DNA of 64,000 nt from Enoplolaimus lenunculus (lineage: Eukaryota; Nematoda; Enoplea; Enoplida; Thoracostomopsidae), in the NCBI GenBank assembly GCA_030248215.1, contig JASANG010003338.1:310001-374000 (forward strand), given 5' to 3'. A program made the position numbers and the translations under genes. Under the pieces are notes generated by a model, which ran no database searches, was not told the origin of the DNA, and was given only the letters and a program-made list of their open reading frames with translations. Below, piece by piece: positions 12,701 through 23,929 of the stretch (the first letter of the stretch is position 1; the number at the start of each line of letters is the position of its first letter).

Positions 12701-13941
12701 TTGTCAATAGCAGTTTACAACTATTTATTAACTATAAAAGCTGGCAAATAGCCAGGAAGGCTCGCCGCATGAACGAATTTTGACCCCTTTAAAATTTTTT
12801 GACTTTCTTCATAAGTCGTCTAGAACACTTGCAAGCCCTCCTTAAAAGTTTTCAGCTACCCTAGTAAGGTGAACGGGCTACGGGCTTGTTAGCCACTCGT
12901 TCACTCTACCTTTATAACATAATTTATATCTCAGGCTTAAAAAAGTTTCTGTGAACGATGCATTACTACTGTAAAGCCAAGCTTTCTTTATTTCAGGATC
13001 ACTTTCTTTGGGTCGAGCTTGCTCAATGGAAAGATCGGCTTGACTTAGTGCCACATTTTGACACTGACCAAGATGTCACTGGTGGACTCGGTGGAGCACT
13101 AGGATTCCAGCTTGGCCGTGAACAATGGTATGAGTTGGTTCAGGGCATATTACCGAAAACCCGAAATGAATTATCGTACGCTTTTCGCCACGTCAAAGAC
13201 ATGGAAACAAAGCCAACAAAATGTATTGGTGCAGCCGGGGCACGACTTAAACTATTCGAAGATTACACCGTAGACCGATGCACGGCTGAAGACTGGTTAC
13301 TTGCGGTTGAAAAGCATTCGCCTAATTGCGTTTGGCCTTTGGTTCGGCTAATTAATCCTGGTTATCGTGGTGCTAAATACACAACTGGCGATTCTGGAAC
13401 CGAGAACTGGCTATCGGCAGTGTCAAACGGTGACATAGGAACGAATAAGACGGCGAAAACTGGCGAAATTCTCCAAAATCCACAACAACAGCCACAATTG
13501 CCGTTATGCGACGTCACTCAAGCAAGCATTAATCGCCTGCAGCAAAAAATTGGACTCGCAAACGAATGGATATCGAAGCATTGCGTTCCACGTTGCGAAC
13601 GACATGAATTTGCTCTCGCCAGCCGGCAAGAAGTACGCGGTTACGTTGGTGATAATATTATTTTGCATATTTTCTACGCGAACCCATCGTATACGATTTT
13701 GGAAGAAGTTCAAACGCTCAAAATGACCGATTATGTATCGCTAGTAGGAGGACTTTGGGGTCTATGGCTTGGATCGAGCATTATTACGGTTATTCATTTG
13801 TGTGCAATTTGTTGTTATGTTGCAGCGAAAAAAGTGCAACAAAAGACATCGCAATGGTTTCGTTGTGTTGCAGCTGGGGAGACATCGACTGAAGGTGTCT
13901 TAACAAAAACATACGAAGATATGTCATGTATTTATGTTTAA
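9786..13941 (+). CDS. DEG/ENaC-family sodium channel subunit, complete, 4 exons
   Basis: Exons: 9786-9978, 10264-10438, 11032-11647, 12997-13941; all introns are GT-AG and phases agree at each junction, giving 642 residues. The family forms trimeric, amiloride-sensitive Na+ channels gated by mechanical force, acid or peptides in the plasma membrane. Residues 1-64 include a charged heptad-like stretch (~8-28) suggesting a short cytoplasmic coiled coil. The conserved gating His-Gly is at 91-92, TM1 at ~105-121, then FPNFTLC (149-155), the family's FPxVTxC signature. Mid-ectodomain has FYRC...FDCCKLF...YGLCYATN, the usual Cys-rich G-x-C-Y block. TM2 contains GLWLGSS, matching the G/S-x-S selectivity filter (~587-589), followed by a ~40-residue cytoplasmic tail. 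After the filter the usual acidic residue of the SxxxxxE motif is His (ITVIH). Two in-frame ATGs (9786, 9789) open exon 1. The subtype cannot be assigned by eye. Confidence 0.93.
10812..10970 (+). repeat. repeat family C copy in DEG/ENaC intron 2
   Basis: Begins GGGCCAATGTAGAGAGAACC and continues CGTAACAGTAGTATAAGCAT, then TTAAGTTTACTCTATATTGA and AGTCCCGCAAG, in the family order. It lies wholly inside the intron 10439-11031. Confidence 0.6.
11779..12130 (+). mobile_element. MITE-B copy (hAT-type) in DEG/ENaC intron 3
   Basis: 352 bp bounded by CAGGGTGCAACCGGAATT and its inverse AATTCCGGTTGCACCCTG. It is flanked by a perfect 8-bp direct repeat, CCTGCAAC (11771-11778 and 12131-12138). An 8-bp duplication and CAGGG termini are diagnostic of hAT transposition. 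The interior is non-coding and rich in CCGGTTCCGG blocks. A further CCGGCTCCGGC-rich patch follows at 12,210-12,280. Confidence 0.95.
12770..12900 (+). repeat. repeat family G copy in DEG/ENaC intron 3
   Basis: Shares blocks with 21,340-21,500 and 31,018-31,205: a GAATTTTGACCCCTT start, AAGCCCTCC/CTCTCCTGAA-type middle and GGGCTACGGGCTTGTTAGCC end. No coding capacity. Boundaries are approximate. Confidence 0.45.
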
Positions 13942-14326
13942 ATACTGCAATGATTATTCTGATTAAAACGACTGATTTTTGAAACAAAATACTAATTGTT
14001 GCCAAAAATTATGATATCAAAAATAAGGTTTGTGTTTTGACCAAAAATCAGTTTTAAAGTTGGTTATTTTACTAAACATCAAAAATTATATTTATTATGT
14101 TCAAATTTATATCACAAATCGGTTTTTAATCAGAACATCCATCGCAAGCACGTTCGCAGGAAGGTTGCCCAGCGATATCTAACTTAAATTTGTGTTCAGA
14201 CATTGTTACACTCGCCAGTGAACAACGCTATATCGTATTTCTGCCCGGATCATCTGAACCATTGCCTTACAGAATGTGACTAGTTTGTGGATATTGTCTC
14301 TCAAAATTGCATAGAAATGTTTCTTA
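13942..14326. other. 3' flank of the DEG/ENaC gene
   Basis: AT-rich sequence after the TAA. It should contain the 3' UTR and polyadenylation site, but no canonical AATAAA hexamer was pinned down. Confidence 0.3.
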
Positions 14327-14959
14327 TTGTTTCGGAAACTCTCGTATAATCATAAGATATGTTTAAAAATTACCGAGGTTGTTTATGAAAAGATTTTTCA
14401 AAAACATTACTGCACCGAACGTGTTTTAGAAGCCGTTTCTCAACTGCGTCTATCGCGATTATTGCCAGTTAGTGACAGGTTTTGGAACAAGTCACCTGCG
14501 TCAATTGCAGATCTGCAAAAAATTTTCGCACAAGTAAAACCGATCAAATACAAACAGCATCGAATTTTTATAATTCTTGATAGGATGTTTCAAAATGTAC
14601 AGGACCTATCTCTAACTTGTAATAAGTGCTACACATTTGGGAATATGGGCATAGAATCCAGAGCCGATGCTAGGCCTAGCTTCTCCTCCCTTGGGGTTAG
14701 CGGCACCGAGCACCCAGTACCAGCCGTAGAGGCCCCCGATGCGCTCCAAAGAGACCCACGGGGATTTGTGTGTTATTCAACAAACTGCTGTGTTCACATT
14801 TGGGAACATGCTCGGCACATTGCTCACCCCACCTACAAATACTTTAGCCCGAACAGGAAACTTTTAACACCCGCTTCTGAATCATTAGGATCCTTCACAT
14901 CCCACGAAAATGTTTTCGCCGCACAAGTATATATTGAACAATTTTTGTGGCACCGTTGA
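14327..14959 (+). other. long open frame of uncertain nature
   Basis: A 210-codon frame without a stop, unusual for this composition, but without an early ATG; the first Met is near codon 85. The first ~95 codons look protein-like, with a leucine-rich stretch around RVLEAVSQLRLSRLLPVSD. The second half is GC-richer and Pro/Ser/His-rich. A phrase at ~14,630 (TGCTACACATTTGGGAATA) recurs in altered form near 52,535, which suggests repeat-derived sequence. It could be an exon, a transposon remnant or chance; no family recognised. Confidence 0.2.
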
Positions 14960-15374
14960 CAAAATTATTGTGAACGAAGCATTTACATTTAAATTCTGAT
15001 TGATATTTCAACAATATTGAAGTTAGTTTTTGTATTCACTTGATTTCCATTTATTGTATTTTTTCTATTAATACGTGCGCTTTTAATGCAGAAAATTCCA
15101 ACTATTTCAAGTCAATACTATGCGCATCTGACGGTAAGACCTTAACCTTATTTATCCCATGAAAGATCGAAGCAGATAAATTACCAGCCGAAAGCATTAT
15201 ACCTTTTACTATAAAAAGTTCTTTTATTGAAATACAGATTAGTTTAGTTTTATCATTTTCGGCACAAAAAGATAACTTTTCTTATAAACTGCTACAACAA
15301 AAGTTATTCTTTAAGTTTTTTAACGTGTTTTGTTAGAACCTGTCAGCAAACTAAACGATAAGGGTGTCGAAGCA
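14960..15374. other. unassigned spacer
   Basis: AT-rich, with no recognisable feature. Confidence 0.35.
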
Positions 15375-15549
15375 GCGACCAATGTATAGAACAGCGCTGT
15401 AACAGTAGTATAAGCATATTGGAAAGCCTAAGTGTAAGAATTAAACCTAAGTCTACTAAACCTGAGCAAAAAAAGAGTCTAAAGCATAATAAGCTTACTC
15501 TATTGCAGTCCCGCAGAAAAACGTTTCGCCTTTAAACTTTACATGGGCC
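15375..15549 (+). repeat. repeat family C copy, short and well preserved
   Basis: Begins CGACCAATGTATAGAACAG, then CTGTAACAGTAGTATAAGCA, a run of AAGCCTAAGTGTAAG-like hexamers, CTTACTCTATTGCAGTCCC, and ends AAACTTTACATGGGCCG. The two ends are imperfect inverted repeats. At about 175 bp this is the clearest outline of the family. Confidence 0.7.
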
Positions 15550-16719
15550 GAATGAGCGAACAAAAACAGGTACAATTGCAGAGATAATTAAGCTGGCTAT
15601 ATTGAAATTTGGTTAAAGTTTGAAATTTCGGATGTATATCGGCTCAAAGGTAAAAATATACCAAATTGATAGACGTCGGATATTTTTTGCATATTCGGAT
15701 ACCATAATTATTTCCGAATATGAAAACCATACATCAGGAGAGGGTTGAAAACCCGTTTCCTCCATAATTAGCAGAAGTCATATGGCACGTTTGAAGGTCT
15801 TTTGCACACTTCGGCTGTTTTTAATGCCCTCGAATATAGTAAAATAAAAGGTTTTCAAAAAATTTTAATTCAGCCTAAAACGTCATTTACAATTTGAGAC
15901 ACTGATGTGTATGGTTGAGTGAAACCGGACCGTTGGTTGTTCAGCAATTGCACAAGTATATTTTTAGTCAAAACACAGCTTTTGTCGGTCCGGTATTTAT
16001 AAAGTTTTGTTTATGTACAGTGTATAGCAGCGTATAGTAGTATCAGAAAAGACACAATTATAACAGTTGCCAATAATTAATATTAATCATACATTTTTAC
16101 TCGAGGTTCCATCACTCGAATTGGGATATATTCCAAAAACCAACTAGTCCACTGACATCGTACCCTCGTGAAGCCACAAGCGTAGCCACGATTTTTTGTT
16201 CGGGAAGGGGCCGAAGCGTTTATTTATAAATGCTAAAACAGCATTTCGAACTGAAACTCGAAAACGTGTGTAGTGTTTCATTTCTGACTCGTTCCTTAGC
16301 ATTATTTGATTAGTTGACATGAGATATTCGGGCCGGTTGCACGATTATCGACCTTCAAACCAGAAAATGAGTTCATTTTACATGTATAATCTATAATATG
16401 TAACCCTAAAATTTACCTTAATAGCTGCGTCCCTGGACAAATTTTCAATCCTGAGACGGGCGTGGATCTCAAACCAATGTGCAACAAAAAATAAAGTAAC
16501 ATATTTTGCGACAAGACTGAATTCAAAATTTTGACGAGAAATATAGAAAATTTGTCATTTTTAAGTTAACATTTTGGAAATTTTATGTAAAATTTGTTAA
16601 ATCATAGCTAAACCAATATCAAACAAGTAAAAGAACCTGTGTTATATTTTTAAACATCGAATTAACGTTTATATAAATACTTCCAGGGTGTAAAAAGTGA
16701 TAAGAAAAGTAACGGTAAC
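15550..16719. other. unassigned spacer
   Basis: No gene recognised. ATATCCGAATATG-like and GAATATAG-like fragments near 15,660-15,840 recall the hAT-like element at 23.9-25.5 kb but are too decayed to delimit. Confidence 0.35.
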
Positions 16720-17100
16720 GGAAACGGATTTAAAATAGCGGAAACAAACACGAAAATCGGATATTGATGTAAACGTTTTTAAGTGCTTATTTTTGCGCTA
16801 ATAATATTGAGAAACGCAGCTATTCAGCGAGCTTTCTAAAATTTTAAAGAAAAATAGCGGATTGAGCACAAATGTTCTAAAATTTTACAAAAATTCGTTA
16901 TTTTTAGCTCAAATCATACAATTACAGCGTATCTGTGCTGAAAAAAACTGAATGCTTCAAGCAATTTATATACAACTAACTATATATGTACAAACATAAC
17001 AGAATTTCCGGTAATTTATAAAACATTAACAGAAACAGAAATATACACCGATTTTTACTGGACACAGATATCTGGCTTACCTCCGGTTTACTATAGGCTC
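16720..17100 (+). repeat. repeat family D (GTAACGGAAACGG)
   Basis: Contains AGTAACGGTAACGGAAACGG near the left and CAGAATTTCCGGTAAT near the right. The same order (AAATAACGGAAAC, CGGATATTGATGTA, ACAGAATTTCTGGAAA) recurs at about 54,990-55,330. It ends close to the first exon of sulfotransferase copy A. Confidence 0.5.
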
Positions 17101-17137
17101 CACATTCTGAATTTTTAGAGTTGATGAAATAGTTCCT

Positions 17138-20100
17138 ATGATAGGTCGTTATCCATTAGTATTAGCATCATTTTGTCTTTGCGCATGTGTTTTAATTACC
17201 TTACTTTATAATAATTCAAGTAGCTGTATTGCAAAACCACTCTTGAAGCATATTACTGAAGCCATTCACACATGTAGTTGTAAGTGTAGTCGAAATATAT
17301 GAGCTACATGAATTTTTGTGTCCAACTAGAGGCAACATCTTTTAACTCAGGAGCCGAAACACGCGCATATGCTGTGTAAATGTATTTGCATCAGCAGTTG
17401 ACGCGTAGGCAGTCTATCACACAAAATAAATTGTCTTAAAATTACAAGACTCCTACTTTCATAAATTTTCAATACATTAATGTCTTGTATTTCAGACATT
17501 AATAGCCTAAAACAACTGAGAAATTTGTTTCTTAAATGGTTAACACATAAATATCTTATATTCAAGAAATTGCTATTGTCAATTTTAAGACCCAAATTTG
17601 TTTCATTAAATTTCTGACAATATGTGTTGAATACAAGACAACTTATTTTGTGTGCATAGCAAGAATCGGTGATGACTCTAAACAAGAGTGTGCAACTCAT
17701 TTAACACATATTACTTCTTTTTCAATTGGACAGCACGGTTGACCTCAAAGATTGATTTTCAAATGAGAGTTTCTATCTACGACCACTTTCATTGTACAGT
17801 TAAAATACTGTTTTTTTCTGTTGACACTGGTTTTTAAACTTCTGAACTTTACCGCTCTTGTCATTTGTCTACTGAAAATTAATAAAATGTTTTAAATTTA
17901 CATGTATCAGTTCGTGGTTCTTTCATTTTGCGGGTACCGTCAGCTAAAATGTAATGATTTGAAGCGCGTATGAACGCTAATGTGGTCCCTGTTAACCCGC
18001 TAGCAATCACATTTGCTTTATTTGCCATTTTGAAAATTTGCATATTAAAAACCGTTTCGTTTCACTGAACACAGGCATGAATTAAAATACCATAAGTACA
18101 ATTTTAGTTGAAACAAGTTGTTTCAGAGTTTAAATATTTTCCAAGATGTTAATAATTTTAGGTGAATTTTTCAGTTTACTGCAAAGCTACTTCAAGAACT
18201 GTGTGATTTTTTGTTTTTATGTGTTTTTCTATTTCAGCAAGACTACGTCCATTGAGCAACAATGATTTTAATGTGATCAGGCATAAATTACTGTATCCGC
18301 CATTTCCACCAAACACCGTTCTTTACTATGGCAGGCCAATTCGAACGATATTTGAAAAATCCAAATTGTTCTACTGTGGAATTCCGAAAAATTCTCATAC
18401 ACAATTTTTAGGTCGGCATTTTATTGTTTTCGGCTTGGTGATTTTTAAGCTGGTCAATGAACAGGCAAGGGCGAAACGTTAATTTACTACTAACAAATTG
18501 TTGACTTGCATTTTCAAACTCAACGGAACACAAAATTAAGGAATGTGTATATCCACTATAAAAACCGTTTTGGAAGTTGTTCTTTGAAACTCGATAAATG
18601 GTTAAAATAGCGTTTTATTTTAGGCATGAGTCCATATTTAGATCGGTTACCCGGTGTACCCTTCGTAGTGGTCATATCGCTTGTTTTTATCGATAGACTC
18701 GTATAAATTTAAATTAACTTTAACCTTTAACTGTTGATAAAACTGCTATTTCAGCACTGGCCTGCACAGCGGAACTTAATTTGGGGTATGAAAACTTACA
18801 TAAACAACCATTCACAGTGTATTTTACTGAAGAATGCAAAAAGTCGTACAAAATTGCACCAGAATATTTATTCGATGAAAAGTTAGTAAATTATTAAGTT
18901 TGGTCTAAAAGAAAAAAGTTTAAAATAACATTCCGATTGACCAATCAAGCTGCAGGTGCAAGAAATTCAAGCGACTTGCAACTGCGTCCACAGGTGCGAA
19001 TTAAATTCAATAGCATGAATTGCAGTACTGTAGTGACCCGAATGAGAGGGGGTAATAACAGGTGGTCCCCATTTTAGTTCCAATCAATAGGACTCCGTGT
19101 TCCTAACAACAGTCCATAAGCGGATAGAGACCATAAACCCTAACTAGAGTCCATAAATATCAGTTAACCCTAATTGTAGCGCATAAATGACTCCAGCACC
19201 AAATACAGCTGAGTTGGAAACTTTAAAGCATACTTAAGTTTTGAAAGTACATTCCTAACCTTGCATTATCGCTAAAGCTTTCGATGCAAGTCAAAAAACT
19301 TTAATTCAACGGATAGTTGCAATACCGGATATATCAGTAACGAAGGGTGGCGGAGGGTGGGTTGAAATTAAATAACAGTCCGTAACCGAATACCATGGGG
19401 TACCCTCTGGAGAGGCCAAATAAATATGATCCCCCCTCTTATTCGGGTCACTACAGTAAATGATTTGCAGCCTGCATGAACTTCAAAGAAAACCTTGAGC
19501 GATTGTAAACTTGTAGGTTTTATACCGCCTACCCTCGGCACCTAAAATTTACGATGTAACCACTAGAATCGAGAGAGATATTATCCCGAGCTCGGGGTAC
19601 TGTCCGCCCAAAGTTTCTCACACTTGGTAGTTGTGTGTCCACGGTAAATGGTATAAATCCACAAGTTAATGACAGGGACGAATAAAGGGCCCACACCACT
19701 CCCAGTATCCAGGCACAACCAAACTAAGTTACAAATTCATACGCCCACGAGTGGTTAGCCACTACCAAATCACGTGTCCAGGTGATTTCACTTAAGCACT
19801 AGCGGTTACATTGCCTAACTGCGAGTGATAATAATCAATTCTTCGGGTAACTTATTTATAAATCACGCAGACGTCCAAAACTTTAGTACAGCTTGAGGCG
19901 GCAAGAGTAGCTAATTTTCAACCCAAGAGCCTAGGACTAACTCGGAACGGCGAAGACGGGACCATCGGCTAAAATTGGTGAAACCCCAGGTTCGAGTGCA
20001 ACGAAGACCGGGTCGACCCATATGTATTTTTCAGCTACCTCAAAACTTAGCTTACAACTGCGTGACATACGCACTATACAGTAGTACGGACTCTGTACTA

Positions 20101-22809
20101 CCTCATACTAAACTTTATAAATTCTGCAATAACACCCAATACTCTATGTGAACCCAGATACAGCCTCTTTCAACCTGCACCTTCGAAAGCCGCTTTATAT
20201 GTCCAGAACTCACTGTACAGTGACCGTGCGTAAGGCTCTGCTTGCACCGAACAGGTCCCGCGGCTTATAAATCCATCTCGCATCAAGACATGTGCATCTC
20301 AGGCTCAGAAGATAGATTTTCAGCTTCACGAGCCGTGCTCGCATTGCTATCTCTGCAGCGATAATACAAGGTTATATTTAGGAATGAACTTTCAAAACTT
20401 AAGCATAGTTTAATGTTTTGAACTCAACTTAATTTGGTCCTGAAGTCATTTCATGAGCTAAAATTTAGGTATAATTGACATTTATGGACACTAATTAAGG
20501 TTGATGGACTCTATCCGCGTACGGACTCTTATTAGGAATACAGACTCCTATTGATTGAAACTTAAAATTGGGACCACCTCTTATTATCTCGCCGCCCTCT
20601 GATGTGCGTCACAACAGTACAGTATTTAATAGTCGATGCAGCGTTAAACATCAAGTACTTGATTGACAAAGATAAACCTTAGTGTATTTTATCCTAGGAG
20701 AGCAAAAAATTTTGATTCGTTTTGAATATTCTGTCACGATTACTGTTTTAGTGGTGCATCCTGTGAACCTGTCGGACATTTTCTATGTTTCTTTGCAGTT
20801 ACAGCCTTATGAAATAAACATTCTACCAATACGCTGCCCTGATCTGATTATATTCGTTGTCATCTTATAGATTTGTTTTTGTTTTCAGACTTCAATCAAT
20901 ATGGAATTCCGACGAATGGCACAAACTTGCAATTGTCCGACATCCGTTAGAACGGTTTATATCCGGTTATTTAGACATTTGTCTTCGTCAAAGACATAAA
21001 TGTTACGCGTGTGGTCATGATATTCATTGTTTTGCACGACATACATATCAAACGATGACCGGAATAATACAACATCAAATTAAATTTGAACATCGAGATT
21101 TTTCAACAAATCATTTTTACCCGCAATCGTGGTACTGTGAATTTAGTAATATTGTAGAACCGGAGCGATATCCAAATATTGGGCGTTTTACAATTTTAAA
21201 GTATAACAAATCGACAGAATTTAAACAACTGGTCAGAAAAGTTCTAGTCGAATTTGGATTTCCGCGTAGATTGATCTATTCCGGCTGGGGTGATAACGGG
21301 TATGTCACATTTATGAATATCTATTTGTCTCAGTTTTGAATCCGTAGCTTGAAGCGGATCGCAAATTTTAACCCGCTTCCCTTTAATTTTTTGATCCATC
21401 TAGAAGAGCTTTTAACTGGCTTGTAAGTCTTGTAAAATTTTGCATACGTCTCCTGAATAGTTGAAGCCTCCACCCAGCTTGTTGAGCTGGGTACGGACTT
21501 CAATAGTAGCCATTTAGCCTGTTCCATGTTCGGAATAGTCTGGGCAATATATATGCCAACTGAAATTGATAAGAGCAGGTAAAACGCGTTATCACAACAT
21601 TGTTGTTGATTAAGAATCAATTTTGTTATGTCGCTCACACGTTACCATACGTGCACTCGGCACATCCATCGTCCCCCTATACTGTTTTAAAAAGGCTAGC
21701 TATACTGTTATTGCGTAACTGTGTGCGGATACTTTATCTCTAAATAAAAAATGTCCGCATAGACTTTATTGCGTTGACGGACATTTTGTATACTGTTTGC
21801 GCATTATGTTAATATTAAATATAGAGTTACGTGAATTGTGGGACTTTGTCGTTACAGTCTAAAAGGCGTCGCCGGAAAGCGCTAATTAAGGTAATTAATT
21901 GACAGCGTAAGTTTGTTGTTTTTTGCAAGTTCGCCAACATTTCCCGCGAGAATTTGAATTTCGCGCCAAAATTTGAATTTTCACGCCTAAATTTGAATTT
22001 GCCGCCAAAATTGGAATTTTCCCGCCAAAATTTGAATTTCCCCCAAAATTTGAATTTTCTGCCAAAATTTGGATTTTGCCGCCAAAATTTTAATTTTGCG
22101 CTGAAATTTGAGTTTTCCCGCCAAAATTTGAATTTGCCGCCAAAATTTGAATTTTCCCGCATAAATTTGAATTTTCCCGCCTAAATTTGAATTTCCCGCC
22201 AAAATTTGAATTTGCCGCCAAAATTTGAATTTTCCCACCTAAATTTGAATTTGCCGCCAAAATTTGATCATATAAAAATATTGTCCACTACACTGTTTTT
22301 CAAACATTTCATTGTCCTAGACAGTGTCACTGCAAACAGTTTTATGACCAAAAAATTTTCTCAAATAAAAAATTTTAGGAGGGAGGCTTTTAACCCTTTA
22401 TCAAGTTATAACAGGGTTAAAACATTTTGAGACTGGAAAATACGCGTTTTCACGTAAAAAATATTCTCAATAAACACAAAATCTCACAATCTGGCACGGA
22501 AAGATACCCGGTTCTCGTCGCCAAACTTTGGCAAAGTTCAAAATCTTTGTTTTTAGTTTAAACATTTAACTTTAGTTGACCACTTGACCAACATATAAAG
22601 ATATATTTTTTATATAAAAGCAACAGTGTTCAGTGAAAAATTTCAGCACTGATCCATTCTTACGGCCATCAACAAAACACGCGTCGTCGGCTGACGATTT
22701 TAATTATCGTTTGAAGCAAATCACTGACAATTCAACGACACTGAACTATATTCATCAAACATACGCAATTGACTATTTGAATTTTGGTTTCGACTTTGTT
22801 TACAAATAA
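17138..22809 (+). CDS. carbohydrate sulfotransferase-like type II membrane protein, copy A
   Basis: Five exons: 17138-17279, 18238-18411, 18755-18881, 20889-21299, 22647-22809; phases agree at all four junctions, 338 residues, ending TAA. Such enzymes move sulfate from PAPS to glycan hydroxyls in the Golgi lumen. Residues ~6-24 form one uncleaved hydrophobic anchor after a short basic N-terminus, giving type II topology. The 5'-phosphosulfate loop is FYCGIPKNSHTQ (~92-103) and the 3'-phosphate motif is VRHPLERFISGY (~164-175), the R-x-P-x-x-R-F-x-S-G-Y pattern of Sulfotransfer_2-like enzymes. A CYACGHDIHCF cysteine cluster follows, as in nematode members. The donor after exon 2 (G|GTCGGC) is weak but is supported by phase and by copy B. 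ATG 17138 is the first in frame with the anchor. Copy B lies 2.8 kb downstream in the same orientation. The acceptor glycan is not predictable. Confidence 0.93.
19028..19456 (+). mobile_element. MITE-A copy 4, in intron 3 of sulfotransferase A
   Basis: Flanked by TA at 19026-19027 and 19457-19458, with ends CTGTAGTGACCCGAATGAGA and TTATTCGGGTCACTACAG. Interior landmarks are in plus order. Copy B's intron 3 also contains MITE-A, but in the opposite orientation and elsewhere, so the insertions are independent. Confidence 0.95.
19459..20357. other. unassigned intronic sequence with higher GC
   Basis: About 900 bp of intron 3 of copy A lying between MITE-A copies 4 and 5 and less AT-rich than its surroundings. 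It has GGTTCGAGTGCAACG (~20,010), resembling a pol III B box, but no matching A box at tRNA spacing. No open frame of note. It may be an unrecognised inserted element, since copy B lacks an obvious counterpart. Confidence 0.35.
20358..20620 (-). mobile_element. MITE-A copy 5, 5'-truncated
   Basis: Starts abruptly inside the family at GCGATAATACAAGGTTATA and runs in reverse order through ATTGACATTTATGGAC and GGACTCTTATTAGGAATAC to a decayed end GATGTGCGTCACAACAG, followed by TA. Roughly the first 170 bp of the element are absent. Confidence 0.85.
21340..21500 (+). repeat. repeat family G copy in intron 4 of sulfotransferase A
   Basis: TTTTGAATCCGTAGCTTGAA, then CGCAAATTTTAACCCGCTT, GCATACGTCTCCTGAATAG and GCTTGTTGAGCTGGGTACGG. 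It parallels 31,018-31,205 in the equivalent intron of copy B, so it may predate the gene duplication. Confidence 0.5.
21945..22266. repeat. minisatellite of TTTTCCCGCCAAAATTTGAA units, intron 4 of copy A
   Basis: Around 17 degenerate tandem units of 17-21 bp built from GCCAAAATTTGAATTT, with spacers CCCGCC, CCCGCCT, GCCGCC or CCCCC. Several units contain TTTTCCCGCCAAAA, which matches the E2F/DP consensus. Open frames on both strands (FEFSRQNLN-type and KFKFWRQIQ-type repeats) result from the periodicity and are not genes. Confidence 0.95.
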
Positions 22810-23130
22810 ACAAATGCAGTTGATGAAGTTGCAATACTTTCAATTCCGTTTTTAATAGCACCAATATTTTACCTGCAGTATGAAATCATAAACGCAAATA
22901 TTGCCGGCAACAATGTAGCAATACGCGTCTTGAGTGTTCCATGTTTAGTAACATAATTTACTATTTTTATTATGCGGCTGGAAGGTGAAGCAATTTTGCA
23001 TGGGTATACTCTCGGGGGTGAAAAACTATTTTTCTGTAAAAATTTGAGAAGGGGATATATTCACTTATCCTCATTGCATATGCCCCAGGATAACGCATCA
23101 AGTCAGCTTCGACTTAAAATTATTAACATA
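22810..23130. other. 3' flank of sulfotransferase A
   Basis: AT-rich sequence following the TAA. A similar stretch after copy B (AATACTTTCAAT..., AAATCATAA.CGCAA) shows that the duplication included the 3' flank. Confidence 0.4.
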
Positions 23131-23515
23131 CTGTAGTGGCCCGACTAATAGGGGGCTGATATTTATTTGGCCTCTCCAGAGGGTAAACCCACGCTCCGCC
23201 GCCCTTTGTTACTGATATATCCGGTACTGCAATTATCCGTTGAATCAAACGCTTATTTGTCTTGTGTTAATAGCTTGAGCGATAATACAAGGTTATACTT
23301 CGGAATGTTCTTTCAAAATTTACGTACGCTTTAAAGTTTCAAACTAAACTTATTTGGTCATGGACTCATTTATGCGCTACAATTAGGGTTAATTGACATT
23401 TATGGACTCTAATTAGGGCTTAGGGACTCTATCCGCTTACGGACTCTTATTAGGGATACGGATTCCTATTGATTCGGACTCAAAATGGGGACCCCTCTTA
23501 TTCGGGTAAATACAG
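23131..23515 (-). mobile_element. MITE-A copy 6
   Basis: Flanked by TA at 23129-23130 and 23516-23517. Ends are CTGTAGTGGCCCGACTAATA and TTATTCGGGTAAATACAG. Slightly shorter than the family norm because the segment around the GAGAGGCC/ACCC junction is contracted. Lies between the two sulfotransferase genes. Confidence 0.92.
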
Positions 23516-23929
23516 TATATATATTGGATTTTCAAATATTTACGTCATGTCGCATTGGACTTTAAAAACGATAGATTTCAATTTCAAATAATTAGTGTTT
23601 TTTCGCGCAACAACTAAACGAATATTTGTTTTACTTCCAGCTGCATTGATACACATTTCCCGGCAACAGTAAGAATATGGCACGGCATTTTAGATATACT
23701 TTTGATTATTTATACACGATTTGAAAACAGACTTTACTTAATGCTAAAACAGCGTTCCGGAAGATGCGGATTGAACCTTGAAAAGTATATAAATTAGCGT
23801 TTGATTTTTTACCCTATAACTTAGCATTTTTGATTAGTTGATATCATTGTTAATGGATATCTTTCCCGCCGCTTGCCCGCTTAATGACCATGCAAACCCG
23901 AAAATGAGTCCATAATCGTTATAGACGGG
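23516..23929. other. unassigned intergenic sequence
   Basis: No gene recognised. The phrase ACAGCGTTCCGGAAGATGCGG...TTTTTACC at ~23,750 resembles ~16,235 upstream of copy A, so it may be part of the duplicated 5' flank. Confidence 0.35.

Noticed and set aside
21827-22238. Repeat-protein-like frames (FEFSRQNLN / KFKFWRQIQ)
   Set aside because: They come from the minisatellite periodicity, and both strands are open together.
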